64,000 bases of DNA from Escallonia rubra (GCA_033065855.1 JAVXUO010000256.1:186001-250000); one strand, 5' to 3'; shown: positions 35,896 to 49,080, numbered from the stretch's first letter. Notes: a model not told the origin generated them from the sequence alone. A program made the numbers and translations.

Positions 35896-36721
35896 GAGTA
35901 CCAGTGGCAGAGGGAGTGGGGGGCACCGGTGGGGTGGGCCGCTTCTCCAGTATTTTTGCCCTTTATATGGTATATTTTATCTCCAACGGTTAAAATGTCC
36001 ACCTAAAATTTTGAAAAATACTTAAAAGAGATGTATTTGTGGTTATTTTACATTTAATGTCTCTAAAAATTTCAAGGATGGTTTAAAAAGATATCCTTTT
36101 AGTCATTTAAAATGTTAAACTCATACAAATAAAAAACTTAGTTTACGCATAAAATCAACACAAAAAATTATTTTTGTTCTAACTCTCTACGGTTCCCAAA
36201 ACCTCAATACTTTTAAGCACATATGCGGACATGAGAACACCGCCTCCTCCTCAGTTCCCTCACCGCACACCGGCCTTACCTCACGACGGCACGCCCTCAA
36301 CAACCAACGTCACTACTTCCACTTGCCGGTCCAACTCTGGCAGTTCACGGGCTCATGAGTCACGGCACCCAAAGCCCAAACGTCACGGCCTCACGTGCTC
36401 AGGCAGGCTGCAGGGCCGATTCACAGGCTATCGGTAATAGCGCTCGCGGGCGGCAGTCGCCAGGTCAATTTCTTGTCTACGACACTAATGGTTGCCTCAG
36501 TTTGTAAAAGTAAGGGAAGATCCAATGATTGATTCTTAAATTTTCTACTTCTCGGAACCCTTCATTTTTTGTATCAATTTAGGATGTGACAATTGAGTTT
36601 TGGAACTTGTAATTTACAATTAGGAATTGATAAAATTTCAAAATTGCTATTAGTGGGATTGTTAATTTCAGATTGAGATTTTGGTGCCCACCTTAAAAAA
36701 AATTATGACTCCGCCAATGAT
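35896..36721. mobile_element. hAT-like MITE inserted in the gypsy fossil
   Basis: The 826-bp element has subterminal inverted words cagtggc(a/g)gag and ctccgccaatg. An 8-bp direct repeat, GGCTACCA, lies at 35888-35895 and 36722-36729. The 8-bp duplication supports hAT. Extra bases between the duplication and the inverted words leave the exact ends uncertain. There is no transposase. The unit-1 copy is cut at the duplication junction. Confidence 0.72.
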
Positions 36722-36729
36722 GGCTACCA

Positions 36730-37964
36730 TAGGCCTTCTGAATAACTTGGGATCGATAACCACATCCCATTTTTTACCGTAAGCATTAAATATCAAAGAG
36801 TGGTACAAAGAGGGCATTAAAGCGTATTATCAGAAAATTCTTGGCAACAACAATGCAATGCTACTTAGTGTAGTATGATTACCAACCCGTAAGAGTGTGT
36901 TTGCATGAAGAATATTTAGACACTGCGGAGTTTGAAATTCATTTATTTCAAAATTTTTGATTGTAAATCCCAGAGTTCGCTTAGTTTAATTTTCTTGGCA
37001 AATTTTGTGAATAAGTATTTTATGAATATAATTGGCCGTAAAATGAATAAGTTATAACTGAGTTGCTGGAAATAAAGACAACTTAGATGACCGGGATTAA
37101 AAAAGAATGAACGGTTAGAAAAGTAGAAACAAATGTGATGCAAAATAAAGGTTGATTTATGGAAGGTAGTTCTCCAATATATTGGGCAAAAAACTAGTCG
37201 AGAACAATTATTTAAATTGGGAAGTTTTAACTTCCAAATTCTTCTTTTGAACGCCTCGTAGAAGGTATTTCAACTGAAAACTTCAATTTTATTGAGGATT
37301 TAAAAGTACCTTAGATGAAATTCACTAATTGGTAGTTACAAAAGCAAATTTGTGAAAATTTAGAAGAGATTTGAAGTAGAAATTTGAGAGACGAGAATTT
37401 CCGGTTGAAATAACCACTCCAAGAACTACTTTTTACAATTCAAGCCTTTTTTTGTGTCACATTGCACTCAAAATTTTCAACTGTTCATCTCCCTCTCCCC
37501 TTCTTCTCTAATCTTAATCATTTATTTTTCATCTTTTATTTTAGTAATATATTATTTGATAATTTTTTATAACCGTACAATACTCATCCGCAAAAGTTAT
37601 CAAACATTAAACTTTACAAACTTTAAAATTTTAAAAATATAAGAATTTTAAAATGAAGGAATTTTAGACTTTTTAGTTTTTTGAAATTCTTCATCTACTT
37701 TTAAATCCTGGGTAAAAGTAAAATCCACCAGAAAATACATGATAAAAAAGTACTCTAATAAATATGTGATATTTTGTTCTTCGGAAATTATTCTGGCACT
37801 CGTGAGTAGCCATTAAACGTCGGTTTTGCGAGTGACAAAATTGACTCGGCAAGTTCAAGATTGGAGTAAGCTTCTCTCCCGACCCGCGTAGCAGTGCAAA
37901 CCAACCGAACGAGAGATTTGATGACTTAGCTCCACTTTGCTTGATAGATTGATTTTGCAAGAGA
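36730..37964. promoter_or_regulatory. presumed GAUT10-like promoter and 5' leader
   Basis: AT-rich DNA between the last transposon and the first coding exon at 37965. The promoter role is inferred from position only. I cannot point to a convincing TATA box or transcription start. Confidence 0.35.
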
Positions 37965-40900
37965 ATGAGGCGAAGGGGCCCCGATTTTCGGCGGCCAGGA
38001 AGGCGAAGATTTTCGAATGTGTTCTGGTTCACGGTGTGTGGATTTTTGGTTCTGGTATTCATAGTCTTGCTTAGTCGGGAGACCCAACAACCCACATCCA
38101 GATCGGCGGTATCTAAGGTAAACTGATCTACTCTTAACAGTTCGGCTTGAGTTGCACTTTTTCATGATCTGGTTGGTTGCTAAAATGCTTATGCAAATGA
38201 AAAGATTTCTTTTGGTGTTCTAATTGCCTGCTCAACTAATTGTTGGCCTCAGCGCTTGTGTCTGGTCCACGTGTGAGGATACGTATACGGCGCTTTGAAA
38301 GCAATGCCGACACTTCTTTTATGCATGCGAAGTCTTGTATGCTTTCAGTGATTTTGAATTTGTTGTAGTATCTGTGTTTTCGAAACTGTGATCACATCTC
38401 TTTGTGCATCATTTTCTTGTTATGAGTTGATGGAAGCATAAAAAACTGGCTTGGTGTCAAAAACATGCTAAGGGAAGGATCTTATTTCTAGCAAATGTGG
38501 GATATATTTTTATACCCGCCCACACGTGGGACGTGGGATTAGGTGATGGCAAAGGACTTTGGGAACCCATTCCCAATCATGGCTTGCGGATTTAGAATAA
38601 GACCATGTCACGAATTGATATGTTAAGCGGCGAGTTGCTTTAAAAGTTTAAGCTATCAGAGCATGGGTGCAACATGAATATCGTTGCTTTAACACTCCCC
38701 CTTCCGTGGAGAGACGAATTAATGAGATATCAGATCTTTGGTTATCTGGAGATAAGGGAGGATGCTTGTAGGAAGCCCTTATTTTTTGTATTTTTCTGTA
38801 CGGGGGATTTTTGTTACTCAACGTGAAGTTCCATAGAGATTCTGGAGGATTAAAAAATCTTTTGAAGACTGAGAAACACACGTCTAACCTTTTAGATGGA
38901 TAGATCACTTAATCATCTGTATACATATTGACTGTATAGGAGACGAGATTGTACTTTGAAGTATTGACTGTATAGGGGACGAGATTGTACTTTGATACGT
39001 GAAAGCTCTGGAAGAATGAGAGGCTTTGTATGCAAAGGTAGTTCAGGGTACACTGGCAGCTCTAACATATAGGTAATGAAAGGGCAAATAGTTAATTGTA
39101 TCAAAGTTTACAGGGACAGAGGGTCTCATTATAGTAATCATTCAGTTTGAAGAGACTCGAGCCTTTAAACTTTAAAGCTTTCCTCAAATGTATCCACTGG
39201 CCAGATCTTTATAATGGCAAGTATGAGGCCATGCTGTACTGATAGATAGTTTGATATATAGGAAGATGTTATTAGATATACATTTTTCCTAAGAAGAGGT
39301 GAGGAAAAGTTAGGCATCTAGGGACTAGTTGGTAGCCTGATAGAATCGTTGTGGACAAATCTATTTGGATGAATAGAAAATGTTATATGTGAAATAGATG
39401 ACTTGCATCATCAAGTGCGAGAAACAGTTGTGGATGTGTCTGATAGAATGACGAGATCTTCTAAGAAAGTTCACATTGGAGGAATAGATTCTAAATGGCA
39501 GTTTAAGAGCCTATTATATGATATATTGGCGTAGATTTAGAAGATTCAGATTGTCCCTTACCATAAGGCAATCTTTAACTAAGGCTGCAACTTGGTTTCA
39601 TTGACACTGTATGCTCCCTTGCATCTGAATAGAAGGAGAATGGTTATTTTTCAGGTGTTTGTGATTGTTGCACACCAAAGACCAAGTGATTCTCTGGTCT
39701 TTATTTTGCATACCAAAGCTCCCTTATCATATAGCCAATGAATGAAGAAGTATGAAAAATAATGAAGGATTTAATGGATGATGATACGATTGTTAATTTA
39801 TTATGTAACATTTAGTGCCAGATAGCACAGATATGGACACCGCGTCTGACACCGACACTGACCGGGACACTGGACACCGCAATTTTCCAGAAACCGAAAT
39901 TTGGACACCTCGGGATACCACTGAATTTTGTCTACATTATACACACGCACACGCACACGCACATATATTTATGTGTGCGTGTGTGTGTGTCTTTCCACGT
40001 TTCAAGCACAATCCACATCTAAAATTGCACTACTAAGTTGTGTTTCATCCACCTTGTGGAGCCTTGCTGCACTTTGTTAAAAATCTCCACAAATGTTTAC
40101 CTGGGTTGTCTGCGTTAGTTGAACTTACTACAAACGACTAGTATCACTTCAATCCATTTCTGACATTAAGTACGAAGCAAATTCCAGCCCCAATTTCAAA
40201 AGTTTAAGGAAGGAGAGAAGCTAAAAATTTAAGAAGTTGATTGGAAAAAAATTAGAAACATAGTTGTCTTTCTTGTTTACTACAAAAGAAAGGACAGGGA
40301 GAGAGGAAACAAGGGGGAAGAACGAAAAAAAATAGAAATAAGTAACAAAGTAACAGTTCATTAGAACGGAAAAAGAGAAAGAGATGAAAATGAAAAGAGA
40401 AGGAAAGAAGTAGCAAGCAAAATCCCGTCTCATTCTTCGTCTCCCTCTCGGAGAGGCTGCACTGCAGTAGCCTAACACAGGAAGGGATATACGATCTGTC
40501 GATATTTTAGAGTTCTGTTAATTTTTTATTCCTAAAAGGAGCTCCAACTTTTTCTCATATATCATCCCAATCCCCGTTGTAAGTTTCAAATATTCATTTC
40601 CGCTTATACCTGTCCAAGCTTCTACATGAAGTGTCCGAACTTCTTCATGAAGTTTCTGACAATTTTGGAAGAAGTTTCCGACACAGTGTCTGATAATTAG
40701 AAAATAATAAAAAGTTTGGACAGCTCCGAGAGGTGTCCGACACGTGTTCAAAGATGTCGGCGAGGTGTCAGGGTGTCGGTAAGTTCGGACACAATACCTC
40801 GACCCATGAGAGGTGTCCGTGCTTCATAGATTTGGTGCAACTGAAATGAGTTCAAATGTAGAGATCGCCAGTCCAGTTGCACCAACTGGAAATACTTGGA

Positions 40901-43900
40901 TAATCTAGAATACAGCTGCAGGATCCGTTAGGAAGGCTACGAATCTTCCCAAGGTTCGCAAATTTGTTAGGGTTTCAACGAGGAAGACGAAGCAGACCAG
41001 TTATAAGCCGATCTGCTTTTGGTTCTGATATTTATTAGATGGAGCACATGGGATTTGGTCGAACTTTCCATGGTTTTGGTAGGGCCAGATCAGGCTCTTC
41101 TATTGTTGGCCAATTTGGAAGCTACTTGGTCTATTGGCCAAGGTAATAAAAAGGTCGCTTCTTGAAGTACTTCATGCATAAAATTGAGTTTTTGTGGAAC
41201 TATATATCATAGAAACCAAACGAAAACTTATATATGCGTAAATCTGTATACATGTTTAACAGAATTGATATAGACAATAATTAATTATTTAAGCTGCTCC
41301 CAACTCGGACTCTCCTAGGTGCTCACGCTTCTCCAGTCCTGCCCACTTTACCGCTTCCGCTCCCGCTCCCTTCACCGCCACCAGCCCCAGCCCTGGCCCC
41401 ACTCCTACTGTGTAACTTAGATCTAGAATGGCAGGTGTTCTACTGATATCCTGACAAATTTTCATACTTGTGTAGTATTTTCTGACTTGGTTCTATAGGC
41501 GGTCATCTAGATAGTACTCCCTCCGTTCGAGAATAATCGATCATGTTGACTTGCACAATGTTAAAAGAATTTTGTCAATTGTCTTGATTTTCCTTTTATA
41601 CCCTTTGTCTTTAAGATCAGTTAAATGGACCACTCCGTTCACTGTTCTCTTCATCTTCTTCTCCGGCCACACAGTACTTCTTCTCTGGCCACACAGTACT
41701 GTTCTCTTCTGGCTTTGTATTCTTCTTTCCATTGTAAAATTGGTTTTCATTCATGAAGATTCCTACTTACATTATATGGTAAATTAGGTTTGCAAACCCT
41801 GACCTAATCTCAGTTGATCACGGTGCACAGGCGACTGAAAGAAAGAGAGAGGGGGATGACGGAGAAAGAAATCAGAGTAGAGGGGAGGAGAGAGAGAAAT
41901 GTTTGGTCAGTGGAGGGGGGGGGGGGAGAGAGAGAGAGAGAGAGAGAGTAACTGGTCGATCCCTATGTGGGTAATTGGGGAGTGAGAAGGAAAATAAAGA
42001 AAGTGGACAAAGGGTAAAAATGAAAAAAAAAATACAAGATCTTTCCTATTTTGGAAAGTGAGTAATATTTTTGGAAAAGTGAGCAACTAAACTGGGACGG
42101 AGGGAATTGCTTAAATTGAGAAATCGAGATTGAGAAGATAGTCCTGTTATCGCCATACGAATTAACCTCATTTTGATGGGTAGAGGACGTGTTATGAACC
42201 CTCTACCAGGATTGAGCTGGTATGGTTGCTCCATTCGATCTAGACAAGGGGCTTTGAAAAGCAGAAATAACCTTTGCACTAGTGGGGTAAAGTTGCATGC
42301 ATCAGCCCTCCTCAAAACGTGCAATGGCCTCATGCTAGTTGATCGTACCTTACTTGTAAATTGCAATTTTGAAGGCTATGATTCTTATCAGAAGTTGAAT
42401 GCATCTTTGTGATTCCAGTGGGCCAAATTCTCTACTGGTTTGGTCAATAGTGGACTAAGACATAAATGTCCATGTGGACGGCTTCCAAGGAATATAATCA
42501 ATGTTTGGACCTGGAAAGCATTTGCACTAGTTAGTGAATTACAACTTTATTGTACCGCAATCGGCAAATTGATCTCTGCGTCTTAATGCTTTCTCTGGTT
42601 GGTTAGACCTTAGTTGCAGGATTCTTGTGGTAGGCAAAAATCTTTCCGAGATTCTCGAATTTGTGCTCCCAACTTGGGAGCTTAATGGCAGTGAGATCCC
42701 ACGTGGGTTGGGATTTGCAAACTTAAGTAGACTCAGACTCTTCCCTCTTGATGGCACAAATTTTCTTACGGGTCATCGTCAATGTAGGTTTACGCTATTC
42801 TGAGAGAGAGGAAGACGACGCCGACCAGGCGTGGGCTAAGAGAAAGCCAAGATGTTCTTGATCCTGATATTTACTTGGGCTAGTCACTTAGCTAGGAGCC
42901 AGATAGCACGTAGGAGTGGGTCTTGCATACTCCTTTTGTCAAAGGATACACGGATGTGGGGTGGCCACATTAGGCTCTTATATGACTCGTCTATCAGTCA
43001 AAAAGCTTTGCGCAAGTACTCCGCAAAATATTAGATTTTCTGCTGAACGAAAATAGGTAGGTACAATAATATTAACTAAATGACAATTAATATGTGTATG
43101 TGTGTATTTACTCTATGCATATAATGTACATAATATAATTTGTTAATTGTATAAAAGTATGATTAATATTCATTCAGCAAAGCCGCTCCCTACTCCAATT
43201 CTTCCAGGTGCTTACGCTTTCCCGCCCCCGCTCCGTGCAATTTGACCTGCCAAAAAGCTGCTCCTAAATGGCTTGGTTTCAACATCTAGAATATTTGGTG
43301 AAAGCATTTTGTTTCAGGTAGAATTAGAATGTTTGAACCTGCAACATATGTATACTTTTAGATACAAATATATGGGTTTCAAGGTGATACAATTATGAGG
43401 CTACATACTGCAGATGTTGGATCTGGTATTTTTTCTGGTGGCTATTACTTTGGGTTGGGTATATAGTTAATTCGTTTCACTTTTTTGGTATATTACTCAT
43501 AGAATAAACGTCGAGATGAAGAACTTGATATGCATTAACAAGGTTGTCATAGTCTATAATATATGTATCACCATGAGTCAATATTCAATAGCTTGGTGAT
43601 TTGTCCCCTAGCTTAAGATGGTTCAAAGGCCGCTAATGGCCATATACATTCGTCATGATCACAAAAATGGATATTTCTGCACCATAGAAGTTGAGGATGA
43701 GCCGGCCTATAATCACCGTACGCCGTAAATTCCAGTTTGATGAAGACTATCAGCATCTTGTGATTTTAATGAGCTCTTGAACCCCTCCTTTTCAGTTGTA
43801 CGAATAATTTGGTTTCCATTTATGGCATCAATTGTACTTACCAGGGATGGTATTCGGCATTAATCTATATAATTACTTCAGATGATGCTAAAAAAATTTA

Positions 43901-46861
43901 GGTAGACCTGACAAACGGGTACCCACGGTTAAACCATCGTGTGTCCGGGTCTGGCAGGTATGGGTAGGATTTACCCGGGGTTTTACAGGCAGCATTTTCT
44001 TGGACCCATGCCCGACCCACCTTGGACCGGGTATGCCTGCGGGTAACCCAAGCCCCAAGGTTTTCCCCCCTTTCTCCTTTGCTTTTTCTTTGTTTTCCTT
44101 TCTAGCCTATACAATAACAACCTTCACTTTCATTAATTTTAAACTTTCATGAAACCTTAAGCTTTAAGCATTATGTTTTCAACTCAACAAAATTTAGACA
44201 AGTAAGATTATAAAAGAAGCATTAAAACGACTTCACCAAAATAGAACCAAATAAGTCTTAATCATAATATCTAACCATGAATTGGAAACACAATCCATAA
44301 AAATAAAAAAACACACACATACAATCCTATGAAATACTTAGTCATTAAATTGAAATTCAAACGGTATATCTTCACTGAAGAACATTCAAGATGCTTTCTC
44401 AAATTTAAAGATCTATGAGAACGCTTTATGGAATATGTAATAATGTTACATGACTTGCACCTTCCCCTATCATCATCTTTGTAGAATTAGAGCTCTTTGA
44501 AAAGCTTATGCTCATGATCCCAAGTATTGTACCCGTGAGTGTGCCCATGCCGGACCCGCACTTACCTGACCAATGCGGTATGGGGAAAAAAATACCCGGA
44601 AATTTACGGGTAGGCAAAATCGATGCCCATACCTATTTTCGTGGCCCTGGGCCGGGTCTACCTGCTGGTCATAGGTATGCTTTGCCAGGTCTAACTTTAG
44701 TTAACCTGTCGTTGAACCTATGCTAAATTTCAAACGTCTTCATGCCAGAGAAGGAGACCGCTTTGGGTTGGGCACAGGGGGCGTGATTTGAGATGATTTA
44801 AATTAACTCGGTTGGTGGATCAGATTTAGTTGAAACGTGGAAGTCATACAGGAGTTTTCCACTTTAGTAGGCTTGCGTTAAGAGCTCTTGCATCAGCTTA
44901 GCATGTATTGCGGATAAAGGTGATATGGAGGTGACACGGACAACCCATCTGCTGTATCTCAGGAGTTTGCCTTGGGATCTTATCCCACTGTTTCAAGTTG
45001 CTTTGTTTTCAGTTTGCCTTCTCTGATCTATTAATATATGGATCTGTTTTAGATTTATTATCCCCGTATCAGTCTCTTTATGTAGGATCCTGTGCTATCA
45101 TTATCAAAACTGCTGGGTACAACAGAACCTGTGCCTGGCTTTAATTAGGTGAGCCTGCACTCGCCTTGTGACTTTTGAATGGTCCCTGCCTAGGCAAAGC
45201 ACTTATCCTGCCCCTGGGCGAGGCTTAAACTACTATGCTGGAGTCCTCTAGTGATATCTTTGTTCTTCCGCTAGTGTTGAACCCTGTATGATTCCTTAGG
45301 ATATCTTTGTTCTTCGGCTTGTATTTGATTGTTGTGATTTTCACTTTGGTTTTCTCTTCAATTATATCCATGAAAATTTGGCATTCATACCCGAGACGCT
45401 GTTCTGCAGAGAGCCTACAGGCATGACAGACTTATAGAAGGCCTTAACATCACAGAAGAAATGATGAGCCCCGACTCAATCACAAGGCAACTCAGTGATC
45501 AGCTTTCACTTGCCAAGGCATTTGTTGTGATTGCGAAAGAAAGCAACAACCTGCAATTTGCATGGGAGTTAAGTGCCCAGATTCGTAACTCACAGGTCCT
45601 CCTTTCAGATGCTGCTCTTAGGCGAACCCCTTTGACGCTTGGAGAATCAGAGACTGCTGTTCGTGATATGGCAATTCTGCTTTACCAAGCCCAGCAACTA
45701 CATTATGACAGTGCAACCATGATTATGAGACTTAAAGGCAGGATTCAGGGTCTTGAAGAACAGATGAGTTCATTGAGTGACAAGAGTTCGAAGTATGGAC
45801 AAATAGCTGCTGAAGAAGTCCCAAAGAGCCTGTACTGTCTCGGTGTTAGGTTGACAACTGAATGGTTCAAAAACTTGAATTTACAGAGGAAACTCAAAGA
45901 GAAAAAGCAAATAGCCATGAGGCTGAAAGATAACAATCTCTATCACTTCTGTGTCTTCTCCGACAACATTCTTGCAACTTCAGTTGTTGTTAATTCAACT
46001 GCTTCAAATTCCAAAAGTCCTGATAAGGTTGTTTTCCACCTTGTAACTGATGAAGTGAATTATGCTGCGATGAAGGCATGGTTCTCCATGAATAGTTTCC
46101 GTGGGGTGACTGTTGATGTTCAAAAGATAGAGGAATTCAGCTGGTTAAATGCTTCTTATGTTCCTGTTCTTAAACAGCTCCAGGACTCCGACACTCAAAA
46201 CTACTATTTTTCTGGCAACAACGATAATGGCCGAACTCCAATCAAGTTCCGGAACCCCAAGTACCTATCTATGCTGAACCACCTCAGGTTCTATATTCCA
46301 GAAGTTTTTCCTGCGCTGAAGAAGGTTGTTTTTCTTGATGACGATGTCGTGGTAAAGAAGGATCTATCGCCTCTGTTCTCCATAGATCTGCATCACAACG
46401 TCAATGGTGCAGTCGAGACATGCATGGAGACATTTCATAGATACCACAAGTATCTGAATTATTCCCACCCCCTGATACGATCTCATTTTGATCCTGATGC
46501 ATGTGGTTGGGCCTTCGGGATGAATGTTTTTGATTTGGTCGAGTGGAGGAAAAAGGATGTGACCGGCATCTACCACTACTGGCAGGAAAAGAATGTAGAC
46601 CGGACCTTGTGGAAACTTGGCACGTTGCCACCCGGGCTATTGACCTTCTATGGATTGACGGAGCCATTAAATCCTTCGTGGCATGTGTTAGGACTTGGCT
46701 ATACAAACGTCGATCCTCAGTTGATAGAGAAGGGGGCTGTGCTGCACTTCAATGGGAACTCAAAGCCTTGGTTGAAGATTGGAATGGAGAAGTACAAACC
46801 CGTATGGGACATGTATGTTGATTACAGTCATCCTCTACTGCAACAGTGCAATGTTCATTAG
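37965..46861 (+). CDS. GAUT10: GAUT10-like alpha-1,4-galacturonosyltransferase (GT8)
   Basis: Two exons are read. Exon 1 is 37965-38117 (51 codons) and exon 2 is 45410-46861, with a phase-0 GT-AG intron of 7,292 nt. The product has 534 residues, matching Arabidopsis GAUT10 in length and order. Exon 1 encodes a basic N-terminus (MRRRGPDFRRPGRRRF) and a signal anchor at about 19-38, a type II Golgi membrane topology. Exon 2 opens RAYRHDRLIEGLNITEE and continues into a stem region with AKAFVVIAKESNNLQFAWEL. The GT8 catalytic domain has the metal/UDP-sugar motif FLDDDVVVKKDL (DDD at 361-363) and the LHFNGNSKPW motif (His about 497). Family role: transfer of galacturonic acid to homogalacturonan in pectin synthesis. 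Exon 2 alone lacks the membrane anchor, so exon 1 is needed for Golgi targeting. GAUT10 rather than GAUT11 is chosen from the N-terminus and the QQCNVH end; this needs a tree. Confidence 0.9.
38927..38998. repeat. 36-bp tandem duplication
   Basis: Two copies of a 36-bp unit beginning attgactgtatagg, at 38927 and 38963, with few differences. Confidence 0.88.
39819..40829. mobile_element. MITE, probably Mutator-type (GCACGGACAC family)
   Basis: The ends are imperfectly inverted: agcacagatatggacacc at the left and, complemented, gaagcacggacacctctc at the right. Flanking 9-mers ATTTAGTGC (39810-39818) and ATTTGGTGC (40830-40838) match at 8 of 9. It lies within the GAUT10-like intron. Another start of this type (gaagcacggattccga) is seen near 63478. 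Confidence 0.6.
41517..42106. mobile_element. Stowaway-like (Tc1/mariner) MITE
   Basis: The element begins CTCCCTCCGTTCGAGAAT after TA and ends GGGACGGAGGGAA. These are the canonical Stowaway terminal words. The right TA is not preserved (TT is present). It is about 590 bp with an internal G/GA-rich tract (41915-41950). It lies in the GAUT10-like intron. Confidence 0.75.
43913..44703. mobile_element. hAT-like MITE (GGGTACCC-rich)
   Basis: The ends TAGACCTGACAAACGGG and complement of TTAGACCTGGCAAAGC are inverted. Flanking 8-mers aatttagg and actttagt match at 6 of 8. The arms are rich in gggtac/tacccg words like other plant hAT MITEs, around an AT-rich middle. It lies in the GAUT10-like intron. 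Confidence 0.68.
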
Positions 46862-48016
46862 ATCCTTTTATGGAGGTTTGCTTAGTCCCTTCCACATTGT
46901 AAGTTTGTGAATTTTTTACCCGAAAATCCTCAAGCAAAGTTCGTACGTTGGCCAAGAAGAATCGAGATTGTAACATGGGCAGCTAATTTATATCCAGATT
47001 TGTTGTTGTAGTATAAACTTTAGTATTTAGTTTCAGCGTTACGAAGGTTCTGTTGTAGCGTTAAGTTCGGCTAGTCTGAAGAAAATGATCGGTTAATTTT
47101 ATTCCTCGGCAAAATCTGTAGCCACTGCTAAAATTCGTTTCGATTTCTATGCCAGTTAGTTTGGCTTCTCGGTTCTGCTAGTGTTTTCAGCTATGATATT
47201 GTGCCGACTTACGAGATAGATGCAAAGAAGAGAAAATATATAGAAATTCAAGGAATAAACGTGTAGATATGCCATGAAACAAACATACACAAATTGAGAA
47301 GATATTATGGTATGGTAAAGAAGCAAACTAAGCAACATATAGTTGTTCTTTTTATATAAATGTTAGTCACCGTGATGCACCCGATATGCGTGTAAAAATA
47401 AACTTATGAATATGAATTTTGTTAATTATAATCAAGCATCACGAATAAGTGCTAATTGTCTCATTCAGTAAAATGAGTTAAATTGTAAAAACGAAACGTA
47501 TCCTTATATGTAGTTATCCGTTTGACATAAATTGATCTTTTTTTTTTACACGCAGAGAGGACATATATTCTGTGTTTCTCATTCTACCCTTTAGACAAAG
47601 GACGAGAAGAAAGTAGACCAGGAGAAAGAAAATGAGTTAGTGAAGTGTTAAATATGGAAAGAAAAATAGAATAAGAAATTGTAAGAAAGTGAGTCAGGAG
47701 AGAGAAAAATGAATTGATGGAGAGTTAAATGTCGAGAAATAAGTTGAATAAAAAAAGAATAAAAAGGGTAAATATATAAAAATACCTACAAAATATTTTT
47801 TAATTTGAGAATGAGTAATTTTATGGGACGATCCAAAGAAGAAATATGATCAATTTTTATGGGACGGAGGAATTGTTATTTAAATATTTGTATTTTGTGT
47901 TATTTTCTAAGAACTTTTTAATGATACCAATTGTCAACATTTTAAATAAATAGTTACGCCGAAAAAGGGTGTTACACCAAAAGAACTATTTTCTTTATAT
48001 ATAGTATAGATATAGA
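46862..48016. other. GAUT10-like 3' flank with a Stowaway remnant
   Basis: The first 300 bp should include the 3' untranslated region; no clear polyadenylation site can be fixed. From about 47575 to 47872 the sequence ends in tttttatgggacggagga, the right terminal word of a Stowaway-like MITE whose left end I could not place. No gene is seen. Confidence 0.45.
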
Positions 48017-48874
48017 TCTATACTACTTATAAAAGTATGAATGTTATAAATCATTTCTGAACGATTTTGTCCTCCGTTAATTACTTTAATAACATTTTTA
48101 CCTACACTTTATGACTCCCTTTTAAATTTTGTTGAAATTAAATGAACATTAGATACAATGAATCTATTCTAAACATTGAGAAATAAAAAGTATTATGAGA
48201 AAGATATATAGAAATCCATTTATTACTCCCTTTTTAATTTGGTTGAAATGAAATAAACATTGGATAATTAATTGGGTAATAAGAATTGTGATTTTTTTCC
48301 TTGCAAAAGCTGAAAAACAAACAAACAAACTGAAATACGTGAAAAATCACTTCATAAACAAAAAATTGTTGAAAAAAAAACGAAAAACAAGGTTAAATAT
48401 GCATAAAAAATGTGGGTGGGGGGAGGCTTAAATATGGCCTCAATTTGAACTTAAAATCTATTCAGTTATTGCAGTTGAAGACCAGATGCTTTGCATGATG
48501 TACAACATTCGTATTTTGAAATGCAAAGTACCAACTGGTCTTGAAAATTACAAATACCATACACCATTTTAACATATTACAAAAATGGTTAATTACAAAA
48601 CTATCATCTGAGATTTACACGTTTTTGCACTTTGTCCCCCGCATTTTAAACTTTTACATAATAATGTCCCTCTAAGTTGACAAAACCGTTGCAAATAGCT
48701 CCAAAATTGGACGTCCGTTTAATTTTGGACGTTAAGTGATCATGTGCAGTGCACATGCCATTTTGGCATGGGCAAATTTATAATTTTCCTTACATCATCT
48801 TCGCCACTGTGAAATTTGGAAAAAAAAAAGAATAAAACCCATTTGAAATGTAAAGGGCATTAGTATGTAAAGGT

Positions 48875-48979
48875 ACCCTCTTTGTCCTCAATTTTGGACT
48901 TGAGATTCTCAATGGTGTCGCCAGATTCCACCTCCATATTGATGGTCTTGCCGGTGAGAGTCTTCACGAAAATCTGCAT
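48875..48979 (-). pseudogene. captured ubiquitin 5' fragment
   Basis: Starting at the ATG at 48979 the minus strand reads [20 protein letters not shown] and then [15 protein letters not shown]. These are the first 35 residues of ubiquitin with several substitutions (for example NM for TL after KTI). After EGT the frame leaves ubiquitin and stops. The Lys48 and C-terminal Gly-Gly regions are absent, so it cannot be conjugated. Some 5' leader sequence of the donor gene appears to be included upstream of the ATG. Confidence 0.9.
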
Positions 48980-49080
48980 TTTCTCTTCTCTGCCGATTTC
49001 TCAAGGTTTTAGGGTTTATGTGACTAGGCACCTTACTCCGACCATCAAACGCCTTTGCTTCATCTTTCGTGGAAGATGCC

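Larger units (their letters stand above)
27290..36289. repeat. tandem duplication, unit 2 (9.0 kb)
   Basis: Direct duplicate of 16960-27289. Private features are the GC-core MITE at 27657-28274, the Pack-MULE-like element at 29147-30250 and a 1.35-kb block at about 30460-31805. It lacks most of the Helitron and has one copy of the ~590-bp block. Its right end is set where similarity to unit 1 stops, at the GG of 36288-36289. Confidence 0.92.
38118..45409 (+). other. 7.3-kb GAUT10-like intron
   Basis: The donor is AAG|GTAAAC at 38118 and the acceptor CTGCAG|AGA ends at 45409. The intron holds at least three DNA-transposon relics (39819, 41517, 43913) and a 36-bp tandem repeat (38927). Two related stretches (about 41285-41400 and 43150-43255, sharing aggtgct-acgctt words) suggest another dispersed repeat. 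A segment at 38460-38700 ending in aacactccccc resembles an interspersed-repeat fragment that I cannot classify. I see no competing gene in it. Confidence 0.8.

Noticed and set aside
42120-42800. Possible LRR-like or other gene inside the GAUT10-like intron
   Set aside because: Partial translations contain stops, no repeat periodicity holds and no family is recognised.
45461-46861. GAUT10-like gene starting at the ATG at 45461
   Set aside because: This would remove the membrane anchor and 17 codons of conserved sequence directly upstream in the same exon. The two-exon model fits the family length.
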